Part shown: piece after piece, positions 20,101 through 30,810 of the stretch
Layout: each line of letters opens with the position of its first letter
Numbering within the stretch: the first letter of the stretch is position 1
Assembly: GCA_030323885.1 (NCBI GenBank)
Contig: CM059198.1
Location: 62,150,917-62,214,916, forward strand
DNA from: Branchipolynoe longqiensis
Taxonomy: Eukaryota > Annelida > Polychaeta > Phyllodocida > Polynoidae
Length of the DNA: 64,000 nucleotides
Direction of reading: 5' to 3'
The notes under the pieces: generated by a model
What the model saw: the letters and a program-made list of their open reading frames with translations, nothing else
Told to the model about the DNA's origin: nothing
The model's database searches: none
Made by a program: the position numbers and the translations under genes

Positions 20101-21165
20101 CTGCCTTCCTCCCCTCCCCTCCCCTACCCTCCCAACTCTCCTAGCACTCGCCCCTCCTTCTCCCACACTCAACCCCCTCCCTGCTGCCCCTGATCCGCGT
20201 ACCCTCGTCTCCCCCTCCCTTCCCATGCCCCCTCCCCACAACCTCCCCCTCCCCCTTCCCCTCCCCTCCCCTCCTCCTCCTCCCCCTCCTCCTCCCCCTC
20301 CTCCTCCCCCCTCCCTCTCCCCTCCCCACCTCCCGCTCCCCTCCCCACCTCCCCATGTCCCCTCCTCCTCCCCCTCCCCCCTCCCCTCCCACCCCCCTCC
20401 ACTCCCACCTCCCCTCCACTCCCTCTCAGCCCTTGCCCCTCACCTCTCTTCGTCCTCCTCCTCCATTCCCCTCTTCCTCCTCCTCCCGTCCCCATGTCCC
20501 GTCTTCCCCCTCCTTGTCTCCTTCCCCTCCCCCTCCCCTATACACATTCCTTCACCTCCTCATCATCTCCCTGACTCCCGTTCTCCTCTCCTCTCCCCTC
20601 CCCACTCCCCTCCCCACGCCCCGTAACCCCTGCCCCCTCCTCCGGCCCTCCCGCTCTTCTCCCCTCCCCGCTCACCTTCCCTCCTCCTCCCCTCCCCCCT
20701 CCCCCCTCCCTCCCCACACCCCCTCCCCCACTCTCTCTCCCCTCCTCATCTCCCTCCCCAACCCCTCTCTCCTTTTGGCATCCCCACTCCCGTCCCCCTC
20801 CACCTACTGGCCTGCCCCCTCCACCCTCCCCCAACCCTCCTGCTTCTCCCTCCCCTCACTGCCACTACCCCCCTCCCCGCTCCCCCTCACCTCCTCATCT
20901 CCCTCCCCTACCCCATCTCTCATATTCCACCCCCCCCCCGTAACCCTGCCCCCTCCACCGCCCCCTTCCCATCCTCCTTCCCCCCCCCCCCCTCACCTCC
21001 CTTCTCCTTCCCCTCCCCTTCTCCTTCCCCTCCCCATCTCCCCTGGCCCTTCCCCCTCCTCCCCCCTCCCCCCTCCCTCTCCCAATGCGCCCTCTCCTCC
21101 TCCTCCCATCCCTCCCCCCCTGCTCTCCCCCCACCACCTCCTCCTCCCCCCTCCCTTCAGTAGGC
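20101..21165. repeat. Long polypyrimidine (C/T) tract
   Basis: More than 1 kb in which this strand is almost only C and T, in words such as CCCCTCCCC, CTCCTCCTCC and CCTCCCCTTCC. It is the mirror composition of the purine tract at 3978-4930. Pro/Ser frames of up to 292 codons run through it as artefacts. Confidence 0.95.
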
Positions 21166-21324
21166 AGAGCGCCAGACTGACAACAACTGTTGTGCAGGCA
21201 TCTGCAAGACATGCCGGCGAACTTAACAGATGAAACAAACCAACAAAGAAAAACAAGCAAGAAAACAACCAAAGCACAAAGTTAAATAATAATAAGGGAA
21301 GCAGGATAGGAAAGCTTAGTTTGG

Positions 21325-21655
21325 TTTGGGTGTTGGAGATTTACATCCTAGCAACGTAATGGGTCATATCCAGATGGGTACCGACTTGTGACAGTGTGCA
21401 CATATGGTGACTTTATAGTGATGCCCCACTGGGAAATCAGGCCACTGGAGCATGACCCGATATCCCACTCAGTCACATTATCCGGACACTAACCAGTCCT
21501 TGCCCTATCCTATTAATGCTGAGTGCCAAGCTCGGAAGCGACAAGTATAAATTCTATACGTCATTGGTTTGACTCTACTCGACCGTGAACCAAACTGCTG
21601 ATCTCCCGCACGAGAGGCCCGCGCTCTGCCGATTCAGCCACGGCGCCGGGTCAGC
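21325..21655 (-). mobile_element. tRNA-derived SINE, type I (reverse)
   Basis: Minus-strand copy, tail at left (TTGGAGATTTACATCCTAGC), core GACTTTATAGTGATGCCCCA, TCCTATCCTATTAATGCTGA, and a head ending GCTCTGCCGATTCAGCCACG. Head subtype is GGTGGCCGAATNGGTAGAGC. It lies immediately left of the CTGCTCCTAA array. Confidence 0.85.
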
Positions 21656-21717
21656 GATATGCGAGGCAGCACCAGTTAAGTTTGCACACCTTCTCCAGAT
21701 GCTGCCAGCTGATTGTA

Positions 21718-23285
21718 CCCAGCCAGCATCTGTTGCTCTGAAGCGCTCAGAGCTGCTCTCACCTGCTCGGAACTGCTCACTGCTGCTCGTAATGGTTAAT
21801 AGTGGCTCAAACCTGCTCAGCCAGTACTTACATCTGACTTGTTCAGAACTACGCATATCTGCTCGGAAATGCTTTAGAATGTTCTGAACTGCTCACAATT
21901 GCTTTTGGATATCATGCCTGAAGCCCCCGGAGTCAAACCCTGGTCGAGTCAAACCGCTGATTTAAACAGATTCATGCTTCTCATTTCCTAGCCAGCTGCT
22001 CAGCATTATTGGGATAGGGAAAGGACTGGTTTGGTTCAGTGTTAGGATACTGTGACTGAATGGGATATGAGGTCATGGTGTCAGTGGTCTGGTCTCCTAG
22101 TGGGGCAGCACTAAAACATCTCCAGGAGCGTCCACTGTTACAAGTTGGTGCCCGTCCTGATATTACCGTAGATATTTCCAGGATGTAAAACTCCAACAAC
22201 CAACCAAATCTGGCCCGAAATGCTCAGAAATATGCTGACATGCGCATACCAACACAAAGCTCCTCTGAGGTGCTCCAAGCAACGCCGAGTTGCTACTATA
22301 TTCCACCAGCAGCTCGTATAGGGTCCTAACTGCTACTAACTGCTCCTAGCTGCTCCTAACTATTCCTAACTGCCCCGAACTGCCCCTCACTGCTCTTAAC
22401 TGATTCTACCTGCTCATAACTGCTCCTAACTGCTCCTAACTCCCCCTCACTGCTCCTAACTGCTCCTAACTCCTTTTAACTGCTCCTACCTGCTCCTAAC
22501 TGCACATCACTGCCCCTAACTGCTTCTATTTGCTCATAACTGCTCGTAACCGCTCCTAGCTACTCATAGCTGCTCCTAATTGCCCCTAACTGCTCCTAGC
22601 TGCTCCTAACTCCTCCTAACTGCTTCTATCTGCTCCTAACTGCTCCTAACTGCTCCTAACTGCTCCTAGCTGCTCATAACTGCTCCTACCTGCTCCTACC
22701 TGCTCATAACTGCTCCTAACTGCTCCTACCTGCCCCTCACTGCTCATAGCTGCTCCTATCTGCTCGTAGCTGCTCATAACTCCTAACTGCTCCTAACCGC
22801 TTCTAACTGCCCCTAACTGCTCCTAGGTGCTCCTAACTGCTCCTAACTGCTCCTAACTGCTCCTAACTGCTACCAACTGCTCCTATCTGCTCCTAACTAC
22901 TTCTAACTGCTCCTACCTGCCCAGGACTGATTCTGGCTGCTCGTACCTGCTCCTAACGTACATATTTAACTGCTCCTAACTGCTCCTAACCGCTTATAAC
23001 TGCTAGTAACTGCTTGTAACTGCCCCTAACTGTTCCTAGATGCTCCTAACTGCTCGTATCTGCTCGTAACTGCTCCTACCCGCTCATCACTGCTCTTAGC
23101 TGCTCATATCTGCTCATAACTGCTCATACCTGCATGAAACTGCTCATCTCTTCTCATATCTGCTCAGAAATGTAGACACCTGTTCAGAACTGCTCAGAAG
23201 TGCTCGGAGCTGTTGACAACTACTCAGAACTGTTCAGAGTGTACTAGAATCTGTTCGGAGCTGCTCAGCCTGGCCGAGAGCGGCT
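21718..23285. repeat. 10-bp minisatellite CTGCTCCTAA
   Basis: Roughly 130 decamers in two blocks (21718-21910 and 22205-23285) separated by a SINE. The dominant unit is CTGCTCCTAA. Edge units are CTGCTCAGAA and CTGCTCGGAA, centre units CTGCTCCTAC, CTGCCCCTAA and CTGCTCATAA. Variation concentrates at units' positions 5-8. Confidence 0.92.
21918..22205 (+). mobile_element. SINE type I inserted in the decamer array
   Basis: Begins within the B-box region (GGAGTCAAACCCTGGTCGAG), followed by the full core and tail CAGGATGTAAAACTCCAACA. The tRNA-like head is missing or unrecognisable. Decamer DNA lies on both sides, so it inserted after the array existed or the array regrew around it. Confidence 0.75.
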
Positions 23286-23289
23286 CAGT

Positions 23290-24528
23290 GGAATTTAGGT
23301 AAACAATGGTTGCGTTGTGCTAATATTTCCCTTAGAACTAACTGACAATATAGCAATACACAATGCCCGGAGAGGTGCAGACAGCGCCCTGCACCACGTG
23401 CCAATCCGCTTGGATGTTGCGCCTCTGTGCTGCACATTGACATGCGAGGATCTGCATCGGCTGTTATTAAAGGAAGGTGAGCTGTTGCATTCTGGGCCGC
23501 CTTCTGCTAATACTGGATGCACAACTAAGATTGTTTTATATATAGTGTAAATATATATATATAGTAGATATACATATACATATATATATGAAGGCTTCGG
23601 GCACAAAACAAGGTAAATGCTATCCAAGCCGAAATGAAAACATCACTACCGTGTTTGGTCTGAAGCTGCCATCATTCTGATAGTTAAAAATCTGTTTGTT
23701 CACGGAACCTGCCTCATCCCCTCTATCATTGCGACTATGGCACACAGGATGAGGAGGCATGAGTGGGATGACATGTCTTTATTCCGGGCGGCCCCCGGGG
23801 GCATTACATGAATGGTTTTACGGTGTTGCGGCCGTCCGAGAGGTGCAAGGAATCAGGGTCATGTGGTGATCAGAGTGGGGGAAGAGAATGGCATGAATAA
23901 GGTGGGACAGATGATCAAGGTGAGGCGAGGTGAGATGTCCACCAGCGGGTAGCAGTAGTTGAGTAAAGTAATATATTATATAGTAACAGTTGATGGTTAA
24001 TTACTTAATAAATGGTTAATTACATAAATGGTCCTGACCATTGGTTAATTGATGTAATAGAATTAATTGATGATTATTGTTATTGTTTATATTGCTTCGC
24101 GGTGCGGGTGGGTGGGTACAATTGAGTAGTGGTCAGTCTGGATGGGTGAAGCGGAGTGACCAGCGTAGAGGGTGAGTAGTGGTTATGAGAGGGTAGGCTG
24201 TGATTGGCCGGAGGAGCCATGAGTGAGTTTGGGGGGCGAGGGAGTGGGGATGGAGGGCTGGTAGGAGCGGGCGGCAGTGTGTGTGTGCCCCCCCTCCCCA
24301 CCACCCGGCGATGGTGGGGGAGGGGGGGGGGTGTTCTGCCTCGCAGCCCCGCATGCCCCGCAATGACCCCGAATGAGCACTCGCTCATTCCCCACAATGC
24401 CTTAATCAATAATAAATTGATAGACTTCACCTGGAAAACACACCACACAATTCTATTTCACAGTAAACGTCAACGAATGAATTTGTCGGTTGTTGTGCCT
24501 GAACCTGTAATATTATCATCGAAGTTAC
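23290..24528. other. mostly unassigned; AT and G/T-rich patches
   Basis: Contains a TA-rich patch (23540-23590), TTAATTA-rich DNA at 23985-24090, and G/T-rich to G-run DNA at 24100-24335. A frame at 23317-23550 (77 codons) has no family I recognise. I call no gene here. Confidence 0.4.
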
Positions 24529-24902
24529 TCTGAGCTAAAATTTGAGAGTAGGTTATGATGGTGAACCTAATATATTTATCTTATTTTTATTATTGATATA
24601 TTATTATTATTATTTCATTTTTATAATCTCCCTTACTCTAGTTTCAAGTAACTTTTAATTTAAATGGATAACCTTTGAGAAATGTGAAGTGTAAACAGGT
24701 ATAATTAGATTTTGTCAAGCATGCCAAAACTCAGATGCCAGAGGCTTCTGCAGTAACAGTAAATTGACTCAGTATTCCTTTCTATATGGCAACACATTCT
24801 TGATAAGTGCATCATTATCTAAGTTAGATATGTCAAATCAAATCTAGATAATTGTTTTGGTTTTGAAAACTGGATGCTTTTATCAGACTATGCAGCTTTA
24901 AT
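24529..24902 (-). mobile_element. MITE family E, copy 4
   Basis: Reverse orientation, degraded left end (TGAGCTAAAATTTGAGAG) and clear right end ATCAGACTATGCAGCTTTAA. An ATT-rich microsatellite (24580-24645) has expanded inside it at the TATTTATC word. Confidence 0.75.
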
Positions 24903-25024
24903 ATGACAAAATCAATGTGTTGTGCAACTTTAATCACCACCAGCTATAGTGATCAGCTCAGGGCTTGCTAGGTACAAGTGAAATCACTCCAATGGGTAAT
25001 TCCGGTTTTCGCGCCAGAAAATTG

Positions 25025-25350
25025 CCCTGGCGTGGTGGCCGAATCAGTAGAGCCCGGGCCTCAGAAGATAGAGATTGGGCGTTTGGTCTCAGGTCGAGTT
25101 AAACAATGACTTATAAAATTGATACTCGTCACTTCCTAGCCAGGCGCCCAGCATTAATAGGATAGGACAATGACTGGTTAGCTCAGTGTCAGGATAATGT
25201 GACCGAATGGGATATCGGGTCATCATGCTGGCAGCCTGATTTCCCAGTGGGGCAGCACTATAAAATCACCATGAGTGTGCACTGTCAGAAGTCAGTACCC
25301 ATCCTGTTATAACCATAGATGTTGCTAGGACACAAAACAGCGTCAGAAAC
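25025..25350 (+). mobile_element. tRNA-derived SINE, type I (GTAGAGC head)
   Basis: Head GTGGTGGCCGAATCAGTAGA, a weak B box, AACAATGACTTATAAAATTG, full core (CTATAAAATCACCATGAGTG) and tail GTTGCTAGGACACAAAA. Belongs to the GGTAGAGC head subtype. Confidence 0.85.
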
Positions 25351-25716
25351 CAGCCACACATGATGTACTCAATTCCAAGCGCCATGAGCTGGGAGGGAGG
25401 GGTGGGGGAGGGTGTCACTTGGGTGTCTCATCATTAATTGGATGTTAACCCTTCTGGTGGTGTATGGGACACTTCAAGTGTCACCATGCACCAGTTTATG
25501 GACACGAGGTATAACACTCAGTTAGCGACTGCCTTTAGAGGATAATGAACCAGAGATTGTCAGAAGCTGTGGAAGCCATATCGGTGTCCTTTAATTATCT
25601 AATTAATTATAACGCCTGAGCGCGGGAATATATCAGTAGACGTGGTCAGAGCATTCATCTCATTTATGATGGGATTATATCTTGGTAGAGGATTGAGGTA
25701 TCTTCTCATAATTGGA
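25351..25716. other. no recognised feature
   Basis: Ordinary composition without repeat or coding similarity that I can support. Confidence 0.4.
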
Positions 25717-25808
25717 TGGAATTATGCGAGTATATGCGATTATATGCGATTAAGTGTGATTATATGTGATTATATGCGATTATATACCATTAAATGCGAT
25801 TATACAAC
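25717..25808. repeat. 10-bp minisatellite GATTATATGC
   Basis: Eight to nine tandem decamers of GATTATATGC with variants GATTAAGTGT and CATTAAATGC. It is a short, AT-rich example of the decamer pattern seen elsewhere in the window. Confidence 0.85.
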
Positions 25809-25875
25809 TACATAAGGTAGCTCATAATCCAATGACTTTTAATATATCCTATATTTTGCACTATCTAAGGACAGG

Positions 25876-25985
25876 GAACCTAGGTGGTGTAACGGTTAGC
25901 ACAGTGGCCCGGAATGCAAAGAGATGTGGGTTTGAGTCCTGCTCTAGACACAATATTTCCCATTTTCATCACCACTACGACACTT
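25876..25985 (+). mobile_element. SINE family III, copy c
   Basis: ACCTAGGTGGTGTAACGGTT, AGCACAGTGGCCCGGAATGC, B box GGGTTTGAGTCCTGCTC, then CAATATTTCCCATTTTCATC. Its 3' end runs into CACTTTCATCGGACTATGCAG, an end of MITE family E. Confidence 0.75.
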
Positions 25986-26263
25986 TCATCGGACTATGCA
26001 GCTTTAATATATTGTCATGCGGGTGATCGAAATGAGATTCAAACCCACATTTCTCACCAGTCTGGGGATATAATGCTACCCATTACAATCCATAGACTCC
26101 CTTATGCCATAACCCTATACATGCCTATCTGCTCCCTTATGCAATCACCCTATACATGCCTATCTGTCTATGTCGCTCCTTGTCCAAAAGCTCAGTCCAT
26201 ACTAGTACATTCATCCCCAGAGAATTGTAAGTCTTTAAATACAGAATCTAATTCACGACAACT

Positions 26264-26440
26264 ATTGTCAAGGGGGTGATGAAAATGGTAAATATTGTAG
26301 CTAGAGCAATATTTGAACCCACATTTCTTGGCCATTATTGTGCTAGTGCACTAACCATTAACCACCTAGGCTCCCCGAATTGATCACCCAGTTATGTTTA
26401 CCTGTCTACGTGGCTCCTTGCCTGAGCAGTCAGTGAAGAC
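26264..26440 (-). mobile_element. SINE family III, copy e (reverse)
   Basis: Reverse copy: GGGGGTGATGAAAATGGTAA, reverse B box TTTGAACCCACATTTCTTGG, reverse A box GCACTAACCATTAACCACCT, then reverse 5' block TACCTGTCTACGTGGCTCCT and CTGAGCAGTCAGTGAAGA. It shows that the 5' block is a regular part of the family. Confidence 0.75.
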
Positions 26441-26454
26441 GAATGCAATATACC

Positions 26455-26785
26455 CCCCACGGGATCGCTGAATGAGTTGAGCGTCTCTCTCCTTTTTTGG
26501 TAGATCGTGGGTTTGGAGCCTGCTCAAGTCAAACCAATGACTTAAAAATGTATACTTATTGCTTCCTAGTCTGTCGCTTGGCATTAATGGGATAGACCAA
26601 GGACTGGTTAGCTCAGTGTCAGGATAAAATGACTGAATGGCATATCAGATAATGGTGCCAGTGGCCTGATTTCCCATTGGGACAGGACTATAAAGTTGCC
26701 ATGAGTTTGCACTGTCACAAGTCGGTACCCATCCTGATATGACCTAATATGTTGCCAGGACGTGAAACTACAACAACCAACCATC
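26455..26785 (+). mobile_element. tRNA-derived SINE, type I
   Basis: Head CGGGATCGCTGAATGAGTTG, mutated B box GTTTGGAGCCTGC, then core (CTATAAAGTTGCCATGAGTT) and tail TTGCCAGGACGTGAAACTAC. All modules are in order. Confidence 0.85.
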
Positions 26786-26879
26786 CGAATGCAATATAAT
26801 GACGATTGCAGCCCCCCCCCCAACGAACATGATATATTGGCTTATATATAAATAACACACAAAACTAAAGCTTACCAAG

Positions 26880-26965
26880 CATTGCTAAATTACCGTGCGA
26901 TATTGTCATGCTATATTGCTGTGCTAAATTACCATGCTATATTGCCGTGCTATATTGCCTACTAT
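26880..26965. repeat. 13-bp repeat TGCTATATTGCCG
   Basis: Six tandem 13-bp units, TGCTATATTGCCG with TGCTAAATTACCA and TGCGATATTGTCA variants. Confidence 0.75.
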
Positions 26966-27211
26966 ATCCTGCAGCATAGCACTGGTTGTTGGAGCGACCG
27001 AAGCAGAACAGGCTATAATAACATGGAGCGAACACGCTAATAAGCATAGCATGTTGGTAATGTAATGTCCTAGGTGCTTTGTAGATACATCGGGGGAGCA
27101 TACCCAGAGTAGTATTCGAAGCGACATTGCTGCCATTCCGGGGCAAGCGTCCACCATATTGGATTACCGAGGCTTTCTATGGCAATCCCCATGCCGACCT
27201 CTAACTGTTGC

Positions 27212-27335
27212 CTCTTGTTTGTCTTGTTGTTGTTGTTCTATGTCCTAGCAACATCCAAGGTCATATCATGACGGGTACAGGCAAGTTTCAATTTGTAAAT
27301 CATTGGTTTGACTCGACCAGCTTTTGAACCATGAT
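27212..27335 (-). mobile_element. SINE type I, internally deleted (reverse)
   Basis: Tail GTTGTTGTTGTTCTATGTCC and ATCCAAGGTCATATCATGAC run directly into AAGTTTCAATTTGTAAATCA and TTTGACTCGACCAG. The core is missing. It abuts the LINE derivative at 27345. Confidence 0.7.
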
Positions 27336-27344
27336 CATCATCAT

Positions 27345-28585
27345 CATGCTGTCGGTCGCGATGCGACAAAGACTGCTTTCATTACTTGACTGCTGCTCTC
27401 CATTTCACTCTCTGATGTGAGAGTTGCATCCATGAGTCGGTCTTAATGTCTCTCAGCTTCAGGTTTCTCTAGATGATATCCTTGAACCGGAGACGAGGGC
27501 GCCCTCTCTTTCTGTAGCCAGAAGACAGTTGAGAATAGAGGATCTGCTTTGGTAGCCTGTCTGATGACATCCTCATGAGGTGTCCAGTCCACCGGAGATT
27601 CTTTTTGATCAGAAGATCTTCCATAGAGGGCAGCCCTGTCCGTTCGAGTATTTCCTTATTTGTCACTTTGTCCTTCCAGGTTAGCCTCATGATTTAACCC
27701 AGATGTCGCATCATGAAGGCATGCAGCTTTTTCACCTGTTGTCTGTACACTGTCCAGGCCTCGACTCCGTATAGTAGGGTGGATAGCATGATTGCAGGGT
27801 AGATCTTGCCTTTGACCCAAATGGACACATGGTGGTTGTTCCAGAGTCTCTGGCATAGTCGGCCAAAAGATGCGCTAGCCTTGGCCATCCTCCTCTGTAT
27901 TTCAACATCAATGCGTCCATCACTTGATATAGTGCTTCCAAGGTAGGTGAATTCCGGAAGAGAGTTCAGCTTGTTTCCATCAACCATGATCTCCTCCTCT
28001 CCGATTTTTGTAGAGTTGGGTTGGTACAGCACCTCCGGCTTCTTGATGTTAATCTTCAGGTCAAACTTCTTTGATGCATCGGAGAAAGCATCCACTATTT
28101 TCTGGATCTCTTCAGCAGAGTGGGAAACCAGTGCATTGTCATCTGCGAATAGTAGCTCTCTCACCAGTATCTGAGTAGTCTTGGTCTTCACTCTGAAGTG
28201 TGCGACATTGAATAGGTCAGCACTCTTTTGTGCAGTTGTACATTTCATGAAAGCTGCCTGCAAAAGTGTTGAAGTGATGCTGGCTTTTGCAAGTTACCAG
28301 CGGCACTCTCGCGGGGAGCAAATAGAGGTTTCACACCATCAAGAACATGCCATGACAGGCGCAAAACTATTTGCCCCTGCAGTGGCTGGTCGGGAGATGT
28401 TGGGAGTTCCATACATCAACTGCCCTTAATGCTGCCACAGTGACATGGTTTTCTGCTTAAGGTTTGCTCCCTTAGCCTTCGGTTCTGTCAAGAACCTGTA
28501 CCACAAGGCAGTGGTTTACAACTCTTCAAGGCAGCGGCGTCAAACTCCCTGAGGTATTGCTATACCTGCAATACCTGCATACAAA
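27345..28585 (-). mobile_element. LINE derivative, longest copy
   Basis: Minus-strand element. Its 5' end is at about 28585 and its 3' end at about 27345. The 5' region (28264-28585) is shared with copies at 13621 and 48910. It is followed by the C-terminal half of a reverse transcriptase (27382-28263) and a 3' end with CATGATGATG. The N-terminal part of the RT and any endonuclease are absent. All three copies start at the same 5' point, so the 5' end may be a real start rather than random truncation. Confidence 0.75.
27382..28263 (-). pseudogene. Reverse transcriptase C-terminal half (non-LTR), two stops
   Basis: Translated on the minus strand it shows an RT palm signature, RELLFADDNALVSHS, then the thumb region with DLKINIKKPEVLYQP, EFTYLGSTISSDGRID, the MLSTLLYGVEAWTVY block, and a tail with DKVTNKEILERTGLPS, LRWTGHLMRM and RGRPRLRF. 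Two in-frame stops interrupt it: TAA at 27694-27696 and TAG near 27466-27468. The sequence then continues in the same frame to RDIKTDSW and VKWRAAVK, ending at 27382-27384. In life this enzyme copies LINE RNA at the nick site. Here it is a defective fragment lacking the N-terminal palm. The class is a common animal non-LTR RT; I cannot fix the clade. Confidence 0.85.
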
Positions 28586-28640
28586 TTCGAACCACGACCC
28601 AAGATCTACCAACATGGGAGACACCGGCCCTATGTGGCCT
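28586..28640 (-). mobile_element. SINE head remnant (reverse)
   Basis: AATTCGAACCACGACCCAAG and ATCTACCAACATGGGAGACA match a reversed SINE type I/II head around the B box. The rest is absent. Confidence 0.5.
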
Positions 28641-28653
28641 ATCACATATATAG

Positions 28654-29010
28654 ATAAACAAACTACAGGTGCTACAAAATAGAGCCCTCAAAGTATGCCT
28701 TCAGGTGAACAAAAGATATCCCACAATCGAATTACACAAAAAATGCAATGCAACAATACTAACGAGGAGAAGGGAAACGCACCTCAAAATACTGGCACAC
28801 CATTACACCACAAAACCAGGCTACACAGCAACCCCCCGTAGGGACACCAGTCAAATGGCAGCCCCAGTGCTACTGACAGCAATAAGTAACACCAAAATTT
28901 ATGAGAGAAGTGTATTTGCCATGGCGGCACATGCCTGGAATAATCAACCCACACAACAACGGGCAATCAAAAGCATGGACCACTATAAAAGGTCCTTAAA
29001 GAAAACATAA
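28654..29010 (+). pseudogene. LINE reverse transcriptase C-terminal segment (CR1/jockey-like)
   Basis: An open frame of about 118 codons beginning INKLQVLQNRALKVCLQV, then NKRYPTIELHKKC, RRRETHLKILAHHY, and near the end FAMAAHAWNNQP and DHYKRSLKKT before the stop. The layout (LQ-NRALK, basic RRR-HL block, A-WN-P near the C-terminus, K-LK end) matches the extreme C-terminus of CR1/jockey-type RTs. The catalytic palm is missing, so this is a 5'-truncated insertion. 29011-29340 is probably its 3' untranslated region. Confidence 0.7.
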
Positions 29011-29367
29011 TACACAACCACCTACTGAAGAAACAATATCTCACCTGATCTTGGGCGCAGTCACTGCTTGCTGTGTTCTGGCACAAAAAGCAAAAGACCG
29101 GCCAGAAAAGATGGTAGATATTACAAATATGGAAACTAGCCCTACTAAGTACTAAGGAATTCGAAATGACTATCACCATAGGGCGCAGTCCGTCTGGGTA
29201 TATGTAATGGCAAAAAACCAAAGCAGAACCAGGCAGGCCACGGTCATGCATCCGAATCACCCTGAAATACAAAATGGCTAACCATACAACACAGCCATCC
29301 CACCTAGTCGCAGTCCTGAAGGGTCCAGGGGAGTTCTGGCACACTGGTGTACTATCTAAGGACAGGG

Positions 29368-29708
29368 GACCAGACGGGATGGCCAAATGAGTTAGAGCGT
29401 CCGTCTCCCGTGCTGGTAGATCGTGGGGTCATGGGTTCGAGTCCCGGTCGAGTCAAACCAATGACTTTAAAATTGATACTTGTCGCTTCCTAGCCAGGCG
29501 CTCGGCATTATTTGGATAGGGCAAGGACTGGTGTGCTCAGTGTCAGGATAATGTGACTGAGTGGGATACCAGGTCATGGTGCTGGCGGCCTGGTTTCCCA
29601 GTGGGACAGGACTATAAAGTTGCCATGAGTGCGCACTGTCACAAGTCGGTACCCGTCCTGATATGACCTTAGATATTGCTAGGACGTAAAACAACAACAA
29701 ACAAACAA
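29368..29708 (+). mobile_element. Full-length SINE type I with 14-bp target duplication
   Basis: Complete 341-bp copy. The duplication ATCTAAGGACAGGG lies at 29354-29367 and 29709-29722. Pol III A box TGGCCAAATGAG at 29380-29391 and B box GGTTCGAGTCC at 29434-29444. The core includes CTATAAAGTTGCCATGAGTG. The tail GGACGTAAAACAACAACAAA ends in CAAACAAAT. The clean duplication marks target-primed reverse transcription and a young insertion. Confidence 0.95.
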
Positions 29709-30073
29709 ATCTAAGGACAGGGCATGGGTGAAAGGATGCTGTAACAAACCACAATGGGATGGGATCCTCTCCAACAGGCCTGTATGTCATCTGCGTAGAT
29801 GTACATAGTAGGCTAAGTTATCATATACAGGTTAGGAAAGAACTTGAAAGTTAAAAAAAAAACTAATATAGAAACTACTAACACCCAAAACCGCAAAGGT
29901 TGCCCCCGAGAAAGATCAGGTAAAGACTCCTGAGTGCGGGACCAGACCAATCCAGTACCACAGCTATCCAGCGTTGAAAACAAGCACCCTCACGGGAGCT
30001 TATACATTATGGGCAGAATAACAAACTTGTCACCAAAAAAAATAAAAAATTATATATATATATATATATATAT

Positions 30074-30134
30074 ATTTTACCTCGGTATACAGCCTCAGGC
30101 TAGGGAGAAGGAAGCACGTGAGGTACCAGCAATT
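30074..30134 (+). repeat. DIRS left inverted terminal repeat
   Basis: Starts ATTTTACCTCGGTATACAGC directly after the TA run. Bases 30098-30134 (GGCTAGGGAGAAGGAAGCAC onward to CAGCAATT) pair with 35363-35399. Bases 30074-30100 pair with the internal complementary region. Confidence 0.92.
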
Positions 30135-30810
30135 AGCATATACAACTCACGACTGGATTACCGTGTTCGTGTTGCTCCGGCAAATTTATTCTACATACAA
30201 GCCTAAAACGCCAGTAAGTATTATAAAAACTGTGGATAGCTTAATTATGATGCATTAGAGCATCATTTTGGAAAGTTTAGACTTTCTTTGGTCCATTTTG
30301 GACGAGTTATTTGGTTATAAAAAACCAAGGATAGAATTCCTTCTCGAAGGAACGAAACCGATCATTAGCGGTTCTGTCAACACCCGTGTCACCGTGTGAT
30401 TATGGGTAGAGATGGTGGGCTCTGCACATCTCATGTGGAAATTCTCTCGTACTCTAATAGAGAGTAAAGTTGGAGATGCTCCTGGGTTTCTTTTATAGAC
30501 TCCCCTAGACAAAACTTTTTCAGGCGTTTCTCCGAGTTTCGTAGCATTTTCTCCAACTTGTTGACGTAGTAGTCACAGGTGGGAGAAGTGTGCGGAACAG
30601 AGGGATGGGCGGGCCGATACACTGGTCCCGACACCGCGTAAGGTTTGGGCTTGACCCACAACCCACGCACAAATTTAGCTTATTACGCCTGTGTTATAAC
30701 GGTATAAACACGTTCTCTAACACCAATAGATGTCCAAATGAGTTTGAAACAACCATGTTGTGACATATATATATACCGGGACTGATCAAACATTTTTGTT
30801 TCAGCTCCCG

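Noticed and set aside
20355..21233. 292-codon Pro/Ser-rich open frame
   Set aside because: A pure C/T tract cannot contain a stop on this strand; composition, not coding.
23317..23550. Small 77-codon gene
   Set aside because: No similarity I can name, and the ending lies in TA-rich DNA; length is within chance.
29380..29444. Functional tRNA genes at the many A/B-box pairs
   Set aside because: Each is followed by the shared SINE core and tail, and the cloverleaf arms do not pair well; they are SINE heads.
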